Shown piece by piece: positions 1 through 13,138 of a DNA stretch of 64,000 nucleotides. Below the pieces are notes generated by a model. It worked only from the letters and a program-made list of their open reading frames with translations, made no database searches and had not been told where the DNA came from. Every line of letters begins with the position of its first letter. Positions within the stretch are counted from its first letter, which is position 1. The translations under genes were made by a program, and so were the position numbers. The stretch is from Carallia brachiata (lineage: Eukaryota > Streptophyta > Magnoliopsida > Malpighiales > Rhizophoraceae), in assembly GCA_021464245.1 (NCBI GenBank), contig JADCRB010000098.1, forward strand, positions 1,798,001-1,862,000, in the 5' to 3' direction.

Positions 1-74
1 CCCCCACCAGCCCCACAACATGGGTGAAAACCACATGGTAGAAGAATAAAGTTATAAAAGATGAGGAAGCATAC

Positions 75-3000
75 CACTCATTATGAAGTTGTGGCCGTCC
101 TGAGTCAAAAGAAAGAACAGGCTCACCAAGGGCACAAGCCTTCTCAAATCTCCGTAAGCACATTCCTTGACAAAGAGAAGATCATGATTTGGAATGACTC
201 AATGAAACTCAGTGCCAATGAAGGTATGAAAATTACGTTTGCAATAGATCCAACTTTAAAGTGTTTGAAGCACAATAGGTTTTCAACATACCAATTATGC
301 ATTTACACGTAAGGAGTGTAAGGGCAACACCATCTGCCTTTGCCAGAGAGCGAAGCGTGAGTCCTACCTCCAAATCATCCTTTCTGCAAAGCATAGAAGA
401 AAGTGAGTCACTGAATTTCATAAATAGTGATAGAAACAGTGATGGCCAATGATAATAACAAAAATCCCGTGAACTTACTTCTCACTTGCCACTAAAAGTG
501 TGGAGTATGTAATGGTATTAGGGCACAAGCCATAACTCTTCATTTCTGGTAGAACTTCCATAGCCTTTGGCAGCTGATCACCATCACCTGTAGCAATGTC
601 TTATTGTGTGGTTCCTTAATTTTGACATTTCAAAGAGCGTTCATAAAAAGCACTTGAACACCAAAATTCCATGTTCTTTGTGTTTAAACATTAGTAACTT
701 GTACATAAGAAAACACAACCTCTCTTTGGGTTGTGCTTTTCAAAGTGCGTTCCTAGAATGCACATGAACACCAAAATTCCATGTTCTTTGTGTTTAAACA
801 CCAGAAACTTGTACATAAGAAAACATAACCTCTCGTTGGGGTGTGCTTTTCCTATCACTGCATGCAACAAAGACTTCAAATCCAATCGAACCACCAGGTC
901 CAACTTAATATGTTCTAGAAATACCCATAAGCAGTAAACTAGAAGTCAAATGAATTCCTTTAACATAACTGTTACCATAAAAACAGTAAATACATGGATA
1001 AATGCCACTCTAGTATTGTCTTCTCCCTGCAGTAAAATGCATGAGCAGACAATAGGAAAAGAAAATATGACAGCTTAAACTGATTGGGGTCCTAGAAACA
1101 CAAGTGCAAGATAATCTTGTAACAAAAGATATTGACTTACACAAGGCAGTGATCAAAGCATTCATAGTTGAGACTGTTGGTTTCAATTTGATGAACTTGA
1201 TATCCTCATATAGCTCCAGTGCTTTCTGCCAGTTTTTAGCCTACAAAAAAACATATATATTTGCCAAGGTAACACAAGAATTGCCAAACGATAGTTCCTT
1301 TTTAGCTATCAAACAACAACAATGAAGCCACAAGCACATTGTTTAATTTTTCTGGTTCTTCCATCTTGTTGACTACCTCCTTACTACTGTATTCCAAAAT
1401 GAAGGAAGATAATGTTACTTAAACAATTTGTATAACGAGTGGCTCTCATAACCTAGATCTCAAAACATTACCAGGAACCTAGATCCCAAAACTTCACATC
1501 CGTGGAATTTGGCAGCAGGGTCATATGATAATCCAGGACAACAACTTCAAACATAACGTAAATCTCAACCAACTGAACTTTTTATCACAGGATGAGTTAG
1601 ATATGACATACATTGCTACAAGCTCCCATCAATGAGCTATAAGTAATGATTCCAAGTTTCTTTCCCTGAATCCTAGCTTCCTGAAGAATTTCAAATGCAG
1701 CATCAATCTTTCCGGCATGCCCTGCTACATCTATTAAAGCGCTGAGAAATACCTGGGTGAAAGGATAAAAATGAGTAAGAATTCTCCGCAATACCAAAGT
1801 AAAGTTTTTTAAGAATGTCAATCAAATGATAAACATTGAGAGCAAGACTGCTTTCAGCACCACTCTAACAAAGGAAAGTGCACAATTGACAAGAGAGAAC
1901 TGCCAATAATTACTTCCCTTCCCCCCCCCCCCCCCCCAAAAAAAAAAAAACCAAAGAGTAAGCAGCTAAAATTGGTAATTTTATCCACATTGAATTAGTA
2001 GCAAGATATTGCTCGAAAAAAAAAAAAAAATGAATTAGTAGCAGGATAGGAAGAACTTTGTGTGTGATGTGAAAAATTCTAATATCAAAGAGATACCTCA
2101 TCAGGAATCACTCCTTTTATTTTCATGTCATCATACACACTACGTGCAAAATCCCAATCACCAATCTCGCTAAAACAATTCACAGCAATAGTGTAAACCT
2201 TGGGAGTTCCCTTTATCCGGTACTCATGGAGCATGTTGTATACTTCTTTTGCCCGATCAACCTAGCAGAAAAAATTACTGGTCTTAGTTGAATACAACCA
2301 TCAATAATATAAAATTAGAGGTATTACAAGCACCTGGCCAGCATTTGCACAAGCCTTTATCAGAGCGCCCACAGTGATATGGTCGGGATCAATAGGCTGA
2401 GTCTCGCCTCTCATTTCTGCTAACACATCGAAGGCACGATCCACTGCTCCAGATTGACCACATGCAGTGATAAGTGCATTAAAGACGACTCGGTCTGGCT
2501 TCACATTCTACTGCACCCAATGTGTTATCAAGGTGAAAGTCAAGATTAGATGGAGCAGTAAACTAGAACATGCAACCATAGCCTTATGCCATAAGTTTTC
2601 CAAAAGCAAGAACAGAATAGAGTACAACAAAGTCAGTTCTATCAAAAAAATATGCTTTTTTAACTCGAGTGAATATATCACCATTATTACCTTAGATCTC
2701 ATTATTCCGTAAGCACCAAATGCCTTAGCTATTTGTCCTGCTTTGGCACAACCATCGATAAGTGCTCCATATGTATGAACATTTGGCTCAACTCCGGCAT
2801 TAACCATCTCATGGAAGACCTGGATAACTTGGCTATAAAAAATTACTTGAAGAAAAATTTAGAGATAAGATATTTGTATATCTCTTAGATTTTCTTTGCT
2901 GGCAACCAATTCCATATTCAGAGACCATTGAAATCAGTGACATCCTGGCAGTGAAAAGATAAATACTGCTTGAATCTTAGCTATGACCAGAAATCCAATT

Positions 3001-5819
3001 GATATACAGAGAAACAGATGTTAACTGTGAAAAAGAGAGAAAGTTGGTCAAAACATTAAAAAATTTTGTCAGTTGTGAGTATAAATTCTGCCTTAGTTTT
3101 CTCATAAAACAAAGCACATAGTAAGGATTTTTCCAGATACATCAATATCAAGTAAGGTGGAGCATAGTTTACTACCTTCATGCTCTGGAATGAAAAGAAC
3201 ATAATGACGGTAAAAAAAAATGCGAAGTATAAACACTCAACAGAAAATCACTTAAAAAGGATGCAAAATATAGCGCTTCCACTTTTAATGCCAACCAAAA
3301 CCAACAGAAAAGAAAAATACCTCAAACATTGCATCAACTCTTCCACTTTTAGCACATGTTGATATTAAAGTAGTATAGAGCTTGCAATCAGCTTTCAATC
3401 CAGCATCCCGAGAAAGTCGTAGAACCTGAAATGCTCCTAAATAAAAAACACAGACTTCAGGAAATTTTTTCCATTTTGACTAAACATCATCACAGATCCT
3501 GAAACCAAGGCTTCAAAACTCAAATGTGAAACTTACCCTCTGAATCTTGTGAACTGGCGCACACAGACATAAGCATGTTAAATGTACTCAAGGTAGGGTT
3601 TGGAATCAGCTTGCAGAAACGAAAGGCTTCCTTAACATCCTTTTGCCTTCTGCAGATCTCAAAAAACTTTGCATGATAAACCTGAGGTAAAGAAAGTAGA
3701 AGTTAGAGTTACTAGCATGATCATGAAACTAAAACTGACAATGAGCGAGCATTTGTTAACAAATAAGAGGATGAAACCTTACCTTGTTCATGTCTAGCAA
3801 ACCCCTCCTTTCCAAATCTTCAAGGATATTTACACAGTCTGACAACCTAACCGATATACTCAAGGATAAAAATTTTCAGGATTTTAGAAATTGCAGGCAA
3901 CAAGTTATAATGGACACTATCACAACAGCAAAGCTGGCTTGGCACCCAATTATGAATTCATAATTTTGTTTCAAATATCCTACACTTACCGTCAAATTTT
4001 GATTTCATGTCATATATATTAGACATTAAACTTCGCAAAGAAGACAAGGAAACACAACGAGAAATGAATGAGTAAACAAGGACAATACCTGCCAACTCTT
4101 AGCAAGTGATTGTAAGCTCTCAATTGCTCCGGCAGATAGTCTTTGTCCTTAACAATTTTGCCATTTGGGTGGGGGAGTTCTGGCAGTTTTGTATGGTTTT
4201 CCAGAGCCAGGTTTCTTCTTTCCTTGCCTCTTGGAAGTCCCTTGCCTCTTCCTAAGTTTGTATTTTTTCGAGAAGAACCTCCATCATAATGCGCAAAAGG
4301 TACTTTCCTTTCTGCATTGGGAAAAAAAACAAAAGGCGCTCAAAAGTTAAATCCAAATTACAATGTACCATACAGCAAACTGAAAGGCATGGAGGCTATA
4401 TACTGTATGCCGTGCATAAAGTTTGCTTATGAGGCACAACCTGCAATGTCAATGGACTGCTCTGCTGAACATTCTGCCCCTTTAAGCACTGGATTTGCCT
4501 TCAACAATGGAAACTCGTTGCTATTAAGAGGCGATGCATGACAAGATATCGCTGTTAAACTATTTAAGCATGACGGTGACACCTTCACGGATTGGTTGAC
4601 CCCATAAAAGGCATATAGATCTTCTCTAACTGATTGTTCAAAAATGCCAAAACCAGATTCATTATTTACAGGTACAGAAGCAATAGTAACATTCTTCTTT
4701 AATGCAGGCTCAGGAAACTCAGAATCAGACGCCGTTCCTTTCCAGCCATTTACCAATGTCAACTCAGAAATCTTTGTTGCGACCATTAGCGGCACATCAC
4801 CTGACTTTAGGGGCACTGGTGAAGGCAGTGATAAACCTGAAACTTCAAATCCTTCTGAGACCACAGAATTCCAAGGATTAGAAGCAAGAACATCAGCCTC
4901 AGGAGACTCTATTCTTTTATTAAGAAGGGAATGATCAGGCAACAAAGTACTCTCCTGACATCGGTTCTCCTCGCTCTCAACTCCAGAACTGTTTATTCTT
5001 GCATTTTCTACCAAGTCCTTTTGTACTACAGGGACCAGACTCTGAAGGTCTCCAACAACCACAATCCGGCTTCCAATATTGTGATTCACAACACTCCTGC
5101 CAAACTGGGGTAAAGCAAAACCCAGGAAATCCGATACCTATATCACTTTCAAGACATTAGAAGTTGATTTTGGATGTCACAGGGAGTAAAAAGAAAACGA
5201 AGCTACTTCCCATAAGTATGATCGTAAAACAATATAAGGTAATTCGCCCAACTAAATATATATTGTTCACCTGCCTAAAGAAAACATGAAAATTTTCATC
5301 TCCACCGCTACTAAAAAGAACAGGAAATTCAACGCAATAATGGCTAGTAAATTCATTACACTGACTTCGGCCAACACATGAGATTAAAATTCTAAAGATG
5401 TAAATTCAAGAAACATTTTCAATAAAGAATAAAGGTTTGAGATACTTCAACAAAATAAAGAGGATAATTTTTCACTTTACCCTCTCAGATTCATAGCTTT
5501 TCCTCTTCTTCTTCTTCACTTTCTTGCTTAGATACTGATTGAAGCACCAAAGAGAGAGAGCAGGAAGAGCGGTTACGGCGACCAGAACAAGAACAGCACT
5601 CGAATCCAACTCCGAAGTTATTAAAAACCTTTGATGCCGGTTTCCTCGAACCCACAGTTTCTTGCATTTGCTCCGAAGTCGAGGACGTCCGCCACCAGTC
5701 GGCCGGAGATTGTGAGCGCAACCAAGAAATTCGCTTCGAAGAGGCTTGGTTAAAGGATAGGGCAAAGAACGCGAGGTAAGGGTTAGGGTTTGGGCTTTCG
5801 CAGAGAGGCTAAGGTCCAT
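75..5819 (-). CDS. MRL1: MRL1, chloroplast PPR protein for rbcL mRNA (partial, 3' end outside window)
   Basis: Encodes a pentatricopeptide-repeat protein; the known family member binds the 5' end of rbcL mRNA in the chloroplast and protects it from decay. I assembled 14 exons joined in frame with GT-AG introns: 5819-5481, 5137-4441, 4311-4089, 3846-3783, 3681-3537, 3436-3321, 2819-2691, 2507-2334, 2261-2097, 1752-1612, 1240-1141, 587-479, 383-292, 165-75. They give about 861 residues. Exon 1 (start MDLSLSAKAQ) carries a Ser/Leu-rich transit-peptide-like N-terminus, then a hydrophobic stretch and a basic KKVKKKKRK tail. Exon 2 is low-complexity and poorly conserved. From exon 5 on the 35-residue PPR pattern is continuous, for example TYGALIDGCAKAGQ and VVFNALITACGQSG. 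The reading stops in frame at a donor (position 74), so the last exons lie outside the window. The start at 5819 was chosen over an upstream in-frame ATG at 5849, which adds only a Leu/Ser run. The match is to At4g34830 from memory. Confidence 0.93.
622..850. repeat. Two-copy tandem duplication (period 110 bp) in an MRL1 intron
   Basis: Two diverged copies of a roughly 110-bp unit lie head to tail. The block CAAAGAGCGTTC at 631 recurs as CAAAGTGCGTTC at 741, and both copies continue with a shared stretch including ACACCAAAATTCCATG. The repeat lies inside intron 11 of MRL1 (588-1140), so it does not touch coding sequence. Several point differences show it is not a fresh duplication. Confidence 0.85.
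1919..1951. repeat. Poly-C / poly-A homopolymer junction in an MRL1 intron
   Basis: A run of about 18 C followed by about 13 A in an intron of MRL1. A second A-run lies at about 2017-2030, each followed by the related words TGAATTAGTAGCA, suggesting a small local duplication. Homopolymer lengths here may be unreliable in the assembly. Confidence 0.7.
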
Positions 5820-6580
5820 TACTAGGAGAGAGAGTGAGAGCGAGAGCAAGAGCGAGAGTGAGAGAGAGATGAGGCTGTTGTGAGGATTAGGCGAGGAAGC
5901 CGAAGAAAGAAGAGGACGTTACGAAAACGGACAAATTGGATATTGCCACGCTTTGCTACCTGGTGTTATTTGTAGCCAATGTTGTTTCTCTTAAAAAATA
6001 TATATATATTACGTAAACATACTTTTATACATATATTCGTATATATATAAATATATTAATTATTTTTATAATATATTACAAAAAAATAATTTTAAAAAAA
6101 TTATAATATTTATACATTATATTTTAAGATAATATTTATGTAAATTTAATTTTAATTAAAAAAAGTAAGTTGTGTATAGCACTCGATGTATAGGGTGTGT
6201 ACTTATTTGGACCCAAAGATGGGGGAGGAAAAAGGGCATCCTTCTGCATTGGATAGGAATTATTCTTACGAGGGTAAATTTTTGCCGTTGATCTCTTTTT
6301 TTAATTAAAAATTGGAATACTCTTCCTATCAGGAATAGGGATTACCATTATTTTGTGGGTAGATTATTTAGTCGTTGCACATTTTATAAAAATGGCATGG
6401 AAATTTTTATGAATTTGAAAATGATTAGGAAATCTTAATTTGAAATTTTTGAAAAAAAAATTGGAATCCTTTGTGCAATAGGAATAGGGATCATTATTAT
6501 TATGTTGGTAGATTTTTTGCCATTGCAAATCATGATTTTCTTTTAAAAAGTTGGCATGCAAATCTTTCTTGATTTGAAAA

Positions 6581-6613
<33 letters not shown>

Positions 6614-7468
6614 GTAAATTTTTATTAGCCGTTGCTTTTTTTTTTTTTGTATGGCATCTAAAATCTGTCTTCCTTTGAAAAATTGGATCTCTATCTACAA
6701 TCCAAATTTTACTTCATGTACCATAACAACTTTGTTATTAAGGCAACATTTTTTTATGACATGATTTATCTAAGTGATCATTAGACATTATTTTAATTAA
6801 TATTAAATTTTTTTACTAAGACAAAGACGATACTTTTATATCAAACTACTCCATAGAAAAGGAATTACTAGCCCCAACATCTTCTATGACAGTGAATCAA
6901 TAACTTACTCGGTATTCAGTATAATGATTACAAATCAATACAATCTTCACTAGTTGGCTTGATCAACCGGAACAGTTAAAAAAAAAAAAAGGGACCCGTT
7001 AACTTCAAAAATCGCATATAAAGATGGAAATTGTCTAAATTTATCTTTTTTTTTCTTTGTCAATTAGGAGGCTTAAGCTCTAAAATATAGTTTCCCGGCT
7101 ACATTTTGTTCTTTTTTTTTCCCCACTATTTCACTGTCCTTCAAGAGTCCCTCCATTATGAGACTAATCCCAAATTTCCTTAAATAAAAATTTCTGCTCA
7201 CTAATTAAGAGATCTGATTCAAAGCCTGTTCTGTCCGTCACGCTTATGGTTGATGATAAGCCACCGCCCAGAAGAGCTTAGCCATCTGTGGAGTGAAATG
7301 GTCTCGCCAAGCCAATCACCGAATTGTCTGAGAATGGAAATTCGAACTCATATTCATGCCAATAATTATCAGAATCAATATCTAAGAATCAATTTAACTC
7401 AATCGAGACAGACGGAAGGTATTTCAGAGATCAGCAAAGCCATTAAGTTCTGAGCTTCTACCCTCCAA
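5820..7468. other. Gene-free AT-rich region upstream of MRL1
   Basis: No coding gene recognised. The first 100 bp next to MRL1 carry an AG-rich (CT on the other strand) tract at 5821-5870, plausible as 5' UTR. Further out are AT-rich stretches and an (ATT)n microsatellite at about 6581-6613. Short open frames here lack recognisable motifs. Confidence 0.6.
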
Positions 7469-8266
7469 CATAGTTATTAAATCCGGTCCAGTCTAGTCGG
7501 TCAGACTGGTTACCCAGGCATTAAGTCGAACCGGTTCCCGTGAACAGTAATCAAGTAATTTGAATAATAAAAAAGAAAATTTTTTCACTTTTTTACTGTG
7601 TAAATAATAAAAATAATAATTTTTTATTAAAAACAGTGATCAAACAGTAAAAAAATTATAATTTTTTCATTTTTTACTGTATAAACAGTAAAAATAATAT
7701 TTTTTTAATAATAAACAGTGTTCAAACAGTAAAAATTATAATTTTTTTTGTTTTTTACTACTTGAACAATAATATTTGTATAATATTTACATACTAAAAT
7801 TTATTTATTTTTTAATTTTTTACTGTGTGAATGATAAAAATAATATTTTCATAATACTAAAAAGTATTATACAATATTTTTTTTTGTACAATTTAATAAT
7901 TTTTTACTTTTTATAATCTATTTTTCTCTATGCAATAATTTAATATTATTTATATATCAAATAATATGTTACAATTGACCTTAAAAATAGTTTTTTAAGA
8001 ATTTTTTATCAAAATTTTGATTAGTATAAACTACTTTTTAATTTGTGAAAATATAATTATTGTACTAAATTGTACAAAAAATTTATATATATTATTTAAT
8101 ATATTCATTTTCTTAAGAATTAATGACACATTGGTTGAACCAATGACCTACTAGTTGAACTGATTAATGACTCATTAGTTGAACCAATGATCCACTGGTT
8201 GAACTGATGACCCACTGACTTAGTCGCCTGACCGGGTCAGTATCCGAACTGATTTTAATAACTATG
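7469..8266. mobile_element. hAT-like MITE, copy 1
   Basis: Non-autonomous TIR element of about 798 bp. The left end reads CATAGTTATTAAATCCGGTC and the reverse complement of the right end reads CATAGTTATTAAAATCAGTT. It is flanked by the 8-bp direct repeats CCCTCCAA (7461-7468) and CCCTCCAG (8267-8274), one mismatch, as expected for hAT insertion. The interior is AT-rich with repeated ACAGTAAAAA words and no transposase frame. Sub-terminal runs such as GGTTGAACC resemble those of the element at 21624-22270. Confidence 0.8.
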
Positions 8267-8301
8267 CCCTCCAGTGTAAATGATTTAAACAAAGCACTAG
8301 A

Positions 8302-9424
8302 GGTGCATTTGTTTCATGAGATAAGATAGAATAAGATAGGCTAGTGGATGGTTGGTTAATAAGATAGGTATATAATAAATTAGTGTGGACTTACTATCTC
8401 ATGAATATGTGATAGTACTATCGCTTTAACTCTTATGGGCTAGTCTATCCCACATCATAAACTAGTGTTAATAAATTAAATATTTACTAAAATATCCTCT
8501 TAATTAAAATAAATTTTAAATATTTTTTAAAAATTAACATAAAATTTAAAAAATTCATTTCTCTCTCATCTTCTCTCTCTTTCCTTTCTCTCTCCTCCCT
8601 CTTTCTTTTCTCTCTCCTCCCTCTTCTCTCTCTCAATCTTTGTCTCTCTCTCTTCCCTTTCTCTCTCCTCCCTCTTTCTTTTCTCTCTCCTCCCTCTTCT
8701 CTCTCTCTTACTCCTCATCTCTCTCTCTTCCCTTTCTCTCCCCTCCCTCTTCTCTCTCTCAATCTTTGTCTCTCTCTCTCTTCCCTTTCTCTCTCCTCCC
8801 TCTTCTGTCTCTCTTACTCCTCATCTCTCTCTCTTCCCTTTCTCTCCCCTCCCTCCTCCTTCCTCTCTTCCTTTCTCTCTCCTCCCTCTCTCTTCCTTCC
8901 TCCCTTCCTTTCTCTCTCCTCACACTCTCTCTCTCTCTTGTTCTCATTCTTTTTTTTTATCATATAAATTTAAAAAATTTATCTCTTAAAATTTATTTAA
9001 CTTGTTCTCAAAAAATTAAAAAAAATATTAATCTTTTTTTTGATATTTTAAAATTTATTTGTATAAATAAAATTAATACTTAATTTTAAAAAATATTTTT
9101 TTATACAAAATTGAAAAATTATAAACAGTATAATATATAATAACATGTAAAATATATATTAATTTCATTACTTAATTTTAATTATTGTTAATAAAAAGAT
9201 TAAAATTAATAGTAAATGTAAATCAATTATTTCTAAGGGTAAAAAAGTAATTTTGATATATTATACTATTTTATCTCATATCATCCAAATATTAAATAAG
9301 ATAATTATTTCATACTATTTGATAACACCTAAATATAATATACGATAGTAATCTAACATATCCTATATTATATTAGTCTATACTATCTTATACTGTATTA
9401 TTTAGTCTGTGTACCAAACGCACC
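8302..9424. mobile_element. TIR transposon of 1.1 kb with internal pyrimidine tract
   Basis: The left end GGTGCATTTGTTTC and the reverse complement of the right end GGTGCGTTTGGTAC form terminal inverted repeats, followed on both sides by ATAAGATAG-like sub-terminal words. CTAGA occurs directly outside both ends (8297-8301 and 9425-9429), a candidate 5-bp target-site duplication. No transposase frame is present. The element lies 35 bp from the neighbouring hAT-like MITE. The superfamily is not decided. Confidence 0.7.
8556..8946. repeat. CT-rich pyrimidine microsatellite array
   Basis: About 390 bp almost purely C and T on the plus strand, built from CTCTCT and CCTCCCTCTT words with higher-order repeats such as TCTCTCTCTCAATCTTTGTC at 8626 and 8754. 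It sits inside the TIR element 8302-9424. The open frame running through it (8640-9083, a Ser/Leu/Pro-only peptide) is a composition artefact. Confidence 0.85.
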
Positions 9425-9698
9425 CTAGATTTTCAGTTTGCAGCAAACTGTGATTAAATGCAAGAATGTAATCCTTTGCATATATATAATTTGTGGGATT
9501 AATTGATATCTTGCAAATAGGACTCATGAAAGGAGAAGACAATCTGGGTGGATCATTTTACATGGAAAATGGCACAATACTGAGATGCAATGGTATCCTC
9601 AATGATGCTTCCACTAAAAATTGTATTACTCTCTCTTGGTTGTGTCGTACAGGAAAAGGCAACGCAATACCATTTTCCCTCCATAGTTTAGTTATAAT

Positions 9699-10124
9699 AA
9701 TAGTTTTAAAAATTGGATTAGCAGGATGGTCGGATCGGCAACCTAAAGTTTAAACTAATGCAATTCTCTTATCTAAATGGATAAAGAAGTGATTTGAAAA
9801 AAATCGTTCAACTCAATTGATTTAAACGATTAGACTGGTGTAGTCTGATTATTGAACCAGATGGATCAATGGTAAAAATTATATTTCTTTTTTTTCAAAA
9901 AATTGTATATAATCATATTATTTTATTAAAAATATCTATAGATATATACTTAAATATATTTTACTAACATTTATTTATGTGTATATAATATAAAATTATT
10001 AATTATTTTTAAAACAATAATTGACTCGTTAATCTAACCATCAAACTATTGATAAGACTGTCAACCCGTTGAACTAGGTGGACCCTAAACCTAGTCAAGG
10101 TCCAATCCCAGTTTAAAAACTATG
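9699..10124. mobile_element. hAT-like MITE, copy 2 (short)
   Basis: A 426-bp element whose left end AATAGTTTTAAAAATTGG pairs with the reverse complement of the right end (CATAGTTTTTAAACTGGG), a terminus like that of the MITE at 7469-8266. Flanking 8-bp repeats are GTTATAAT (9691-9698) and GTTATTAT (10125-10132), one mismatch. Both contain GGTT-GAAC type sub-terminal words. No coding capacity. Confidence 0.72.
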
Positions 10125-10229
10125 GTTATTATAGAACAGTATTCACAGAATCTAATTTTGGGAATTCATGTTGAAATCTGTTGGGAAACCTTAATGAACA
10201 ATAAAATCCTAACAATCAATTCCGACCAG

Positions 10230-11124
10230 CAAGGATGAATCCAGAAAAATTTTTTAGGGGGATAAATTTTTTATTGATAGTTACAGTAATAAAATTAATT
10301 TATAGAATAAAAACAAAATATTTAATTATTTTGAGTTATAAATATTATAATTATATGTTGTGAGTTCTAATAATTTAAAACTATCTTTTTATATTTTATA
10401 TAATCAAATATATTTTTTATATAAATAATAATTAAATTATTTAGTCATTTATTTTTCATGTGATTTTGTAATAGTTTTTTATAATATTTATCGTGATAAA
10501 ACTATTTTTTTGCGTAGCTGTTGTAAATGATAAATTATAATTACTTTTATAATTAAATACATGCTTAATTATACAGTATATTTCTAAATATTTTTTCCTT
10601 TTTAGTGTCTATTGATAATAATTTATTTCATCATAAAACAAAATATTCCTAACAAGATTGTAAAAAAGAGAAAATCTATTAAAATAATTTTCAGAATAAC
10701 TAAAATGAAATTAAAAAGATAACACATTATATGAGACTGCTACATTTAATAAAATTTAATCTTCAAAAAATAAAATTGTAAATCTTAAAATTTCAAAAAA
10801 TGCATTTGAAACGAAACCGAAAAAAATAGTTGTAAAAAAAAAAGAAAGAGAAAAAAGAAAGTTTTACTTAAAAAAAAAAAAAAAAAAGAAACAAAACAAC
10901 AGGGAAAGGAAGCCTGAAAAAACAAAAAGAAACAAAAATGCGCGCATGTATGTTGTGAGCTTCGATCCCAAGACCACGGCATGAAAAGGCACAGAGGGCA
11001 AGATGGCCCAGCTACTGGTCCAATTTATGTTTATTATTGTACTTTAGTACAAAGTTATTTATAAAAGAAAAAAATCCACAGGGGGGCAATTGCCACCCCT
11101 GCTCTTTAGCTACATCCATCCCTG
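10230..11124. mobile_element. hAT-like non-autonomous element of 0.9 kb
   Basis: The left end begins CAAGGATGAATCCAG and the reverse complement of the right end begins CAGGGATGGATGTAG. The flanking 8-bp repeats are CCGACCAG (10222-10229) and CCCACCAG (11125-11132), one mismatch. A G-run (TTTAGGGGG) lies just inside the left end, and CAGGGGGGCAATTGCC near the right end. The interior is AT-rich with A-runs at 10836-10887. No transposase found. Confidence 0.75.
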
Positions 11125-11132
11125 CCCACCAG

Positions 11133-12484
11133 GATTTCTTCTTTTTTTGTTTTCTTTATAGTGCAAACAAAGGCTGGGATAGGAAAACAACGTGGTACGC
11201 AGAATATCCCTTACCTTCTTAGACGGTTCTGAAGAAGTGGGACTATCGATGCAGCAACACAGACGATAATGCACTGATTCAAAGCCTTGATCTCTCTAGA
11301 CTCAAATATAAGATCACAAGGGCATAAGCATGGGCCTCAATACTTTGATAATGATTGAAATCATGGTGCAGACAAGTTGATGGCAAACGTCATTCCTTTT
11401 TGTTTTTTTTCGGTTCTTTGACAACGTAACGAAACATTCATAAATGCACTCAATTCACCAATACACACCTGAACAAGCCATCAACACGAAAACCGGTAAG
11501 TTTTGATTAACAAATAGCTCCTATATGGATTAACCTGGCATTGCAACAAATCGGAGCAGCTTGAGGCTTTTTAATTAGTTTTTAATTCCCAAATTAAATT
11601 CAGAATTAAGATTTTTCTGGTAAATATTATTACTGTTTTCTTCCTTAAATTGTATGGTTAAGAAACCAGGATTGTTTTCAGTTTTTATGTTTAATAAGTA
11701 TGGTAATAGCTAAGTATATTTCTTGGTTGTAATTCCTTGTTCTTGTTTTATGACTTGGGCATCTGATGTTTATCTTTTTTCGGAAATGTCTTATCTCTCA
11801 ACTAATTCTCAGCGAATTAATTATGCTTCAACATTTCAGCACACTAACGTCAGATACCAATGGAAAGTCCACAAAACCCATGATCATGGATTCAATGGAA
11901 TTTACAAAGAACAGACATTGGTAAAAATGCATAACATGCATCAACGTAAGAAAGGGGAAAAACTAGATAAATTACATCGTTAAGATATTTGTTATTTTTT
12001 TTATATGAGTAAAATTTATTCATAATTTAATATTATATAATTTATTTTTTATTTAAATTGACCCTACATATTATACAATATAAGAGATAAGTAAATTGTA
12101 TTTACTAAAACAGGTCACACTCAACAAGATTTCTTAATAAGCCATTCCCCGCCAACGATCGAATGACGCGTTTCATTCAAATGAGGTAATGTTCACTGAT
12201 AAAATTAAGCACGAGGTCGGACGTTGCAAATACGTGCTCAGTGCTAAAGCCTTCCAGGAAAACAAACATTAAACTGTGATTTCAGCAATTTTGGGCCCAT
12301 TCGAATCAAGACGGAAAAGTCATATTATAATTTATAAGCCATCTTCTAGGCTTTTCTGGTTTTCTTTCTCTTTTCTTTTTAATACTAGTTAGCCCCCTAT
12401 TAAAAAAATAAAAGAATAAATCTTCCAAATGCACTCTAACAGTGGAGAATCTAAATTTATACTTTTGAGATCTCATATTCTAAT

Positions 12485-12518
<34 letters not shown>

Positions 12519-13138
12519 ATATATTATGAAAATAAATAGAATTATTATTTACATTATTCACGACTTAATAAATTGTAAATGAAAACAAAAAAGAGTGAGG
12601 CCGAATCGCATGAAAAAGAACTATGTCTGTCAATGTCCTGAATGGTTATTTAGTAGTGGCTCATAGACCTACGATCATGCAACCAAGCTTTTTTCTAAGC
12701 AAGAAGGCTGGCTAAACAAAAAAATAAACAACATCCAAAAGAAATTTCAAGAGGAAAAAAAAAAAAATCAGATTCATACAGCAAAGGGTTATCTTTACTG
12801 GCCACGTGACGAGCTTGCGTGTATGAGACGCATGAGGAATCGATTAGTCTGACACGTCCACTCGTCAAGCAGATACGGCCCGACCAAAGTGACAAAAAGT
12901 GCTACCGTGGGGGAGCCATTCAGTGTAACCAGTTGCTTTTGGAGACCCCTGAGGGTCAGACCGCCCCACGACTCTTGTCCACACGACGGTAAGTGGTCGC
13001 GGGTTCCAAGTTTGTTCTCTTTTATCTTTTAAATTGTACCAGCCTTTTTGACTAATGTTCCTTCGATGTGCGAAAGAAAGCCAATAATGCAGATGGATAA
13101 ATCGAATAATGACGCCACTCTTCCCCCTTATTATTTTT
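11133..13138. other. Intergenic region, no gene recognised
   Basis: Roughly 2 kb with only short open frames lacking motifs. It contains a (TA)n microsatellite near 12486-12527, and at 12001-12060 an AT-rich stretch resembling others near 17960, 56690 and 57900, probably a dispersed MITE family whose ends I could not fix. The segment 12780-13100 has higher GC and no recognised product. Confidence 0.5.
12486..12527. repeat. (TA)n microsatellite
   Basis: About 42 bp of alternating TA with one interruption, in the gene-free interval between the hAT element and the LINE fragment. Confidence 0.85.

Noticed and set aside
8640..9083. Open frame encoding a Ser/Leu/Pro-only peptide and its Arg/Glu antisense
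   Set aside because: It is the direct translation of a CT microsatellite inside a transposon; no gene structure or conserved motif.
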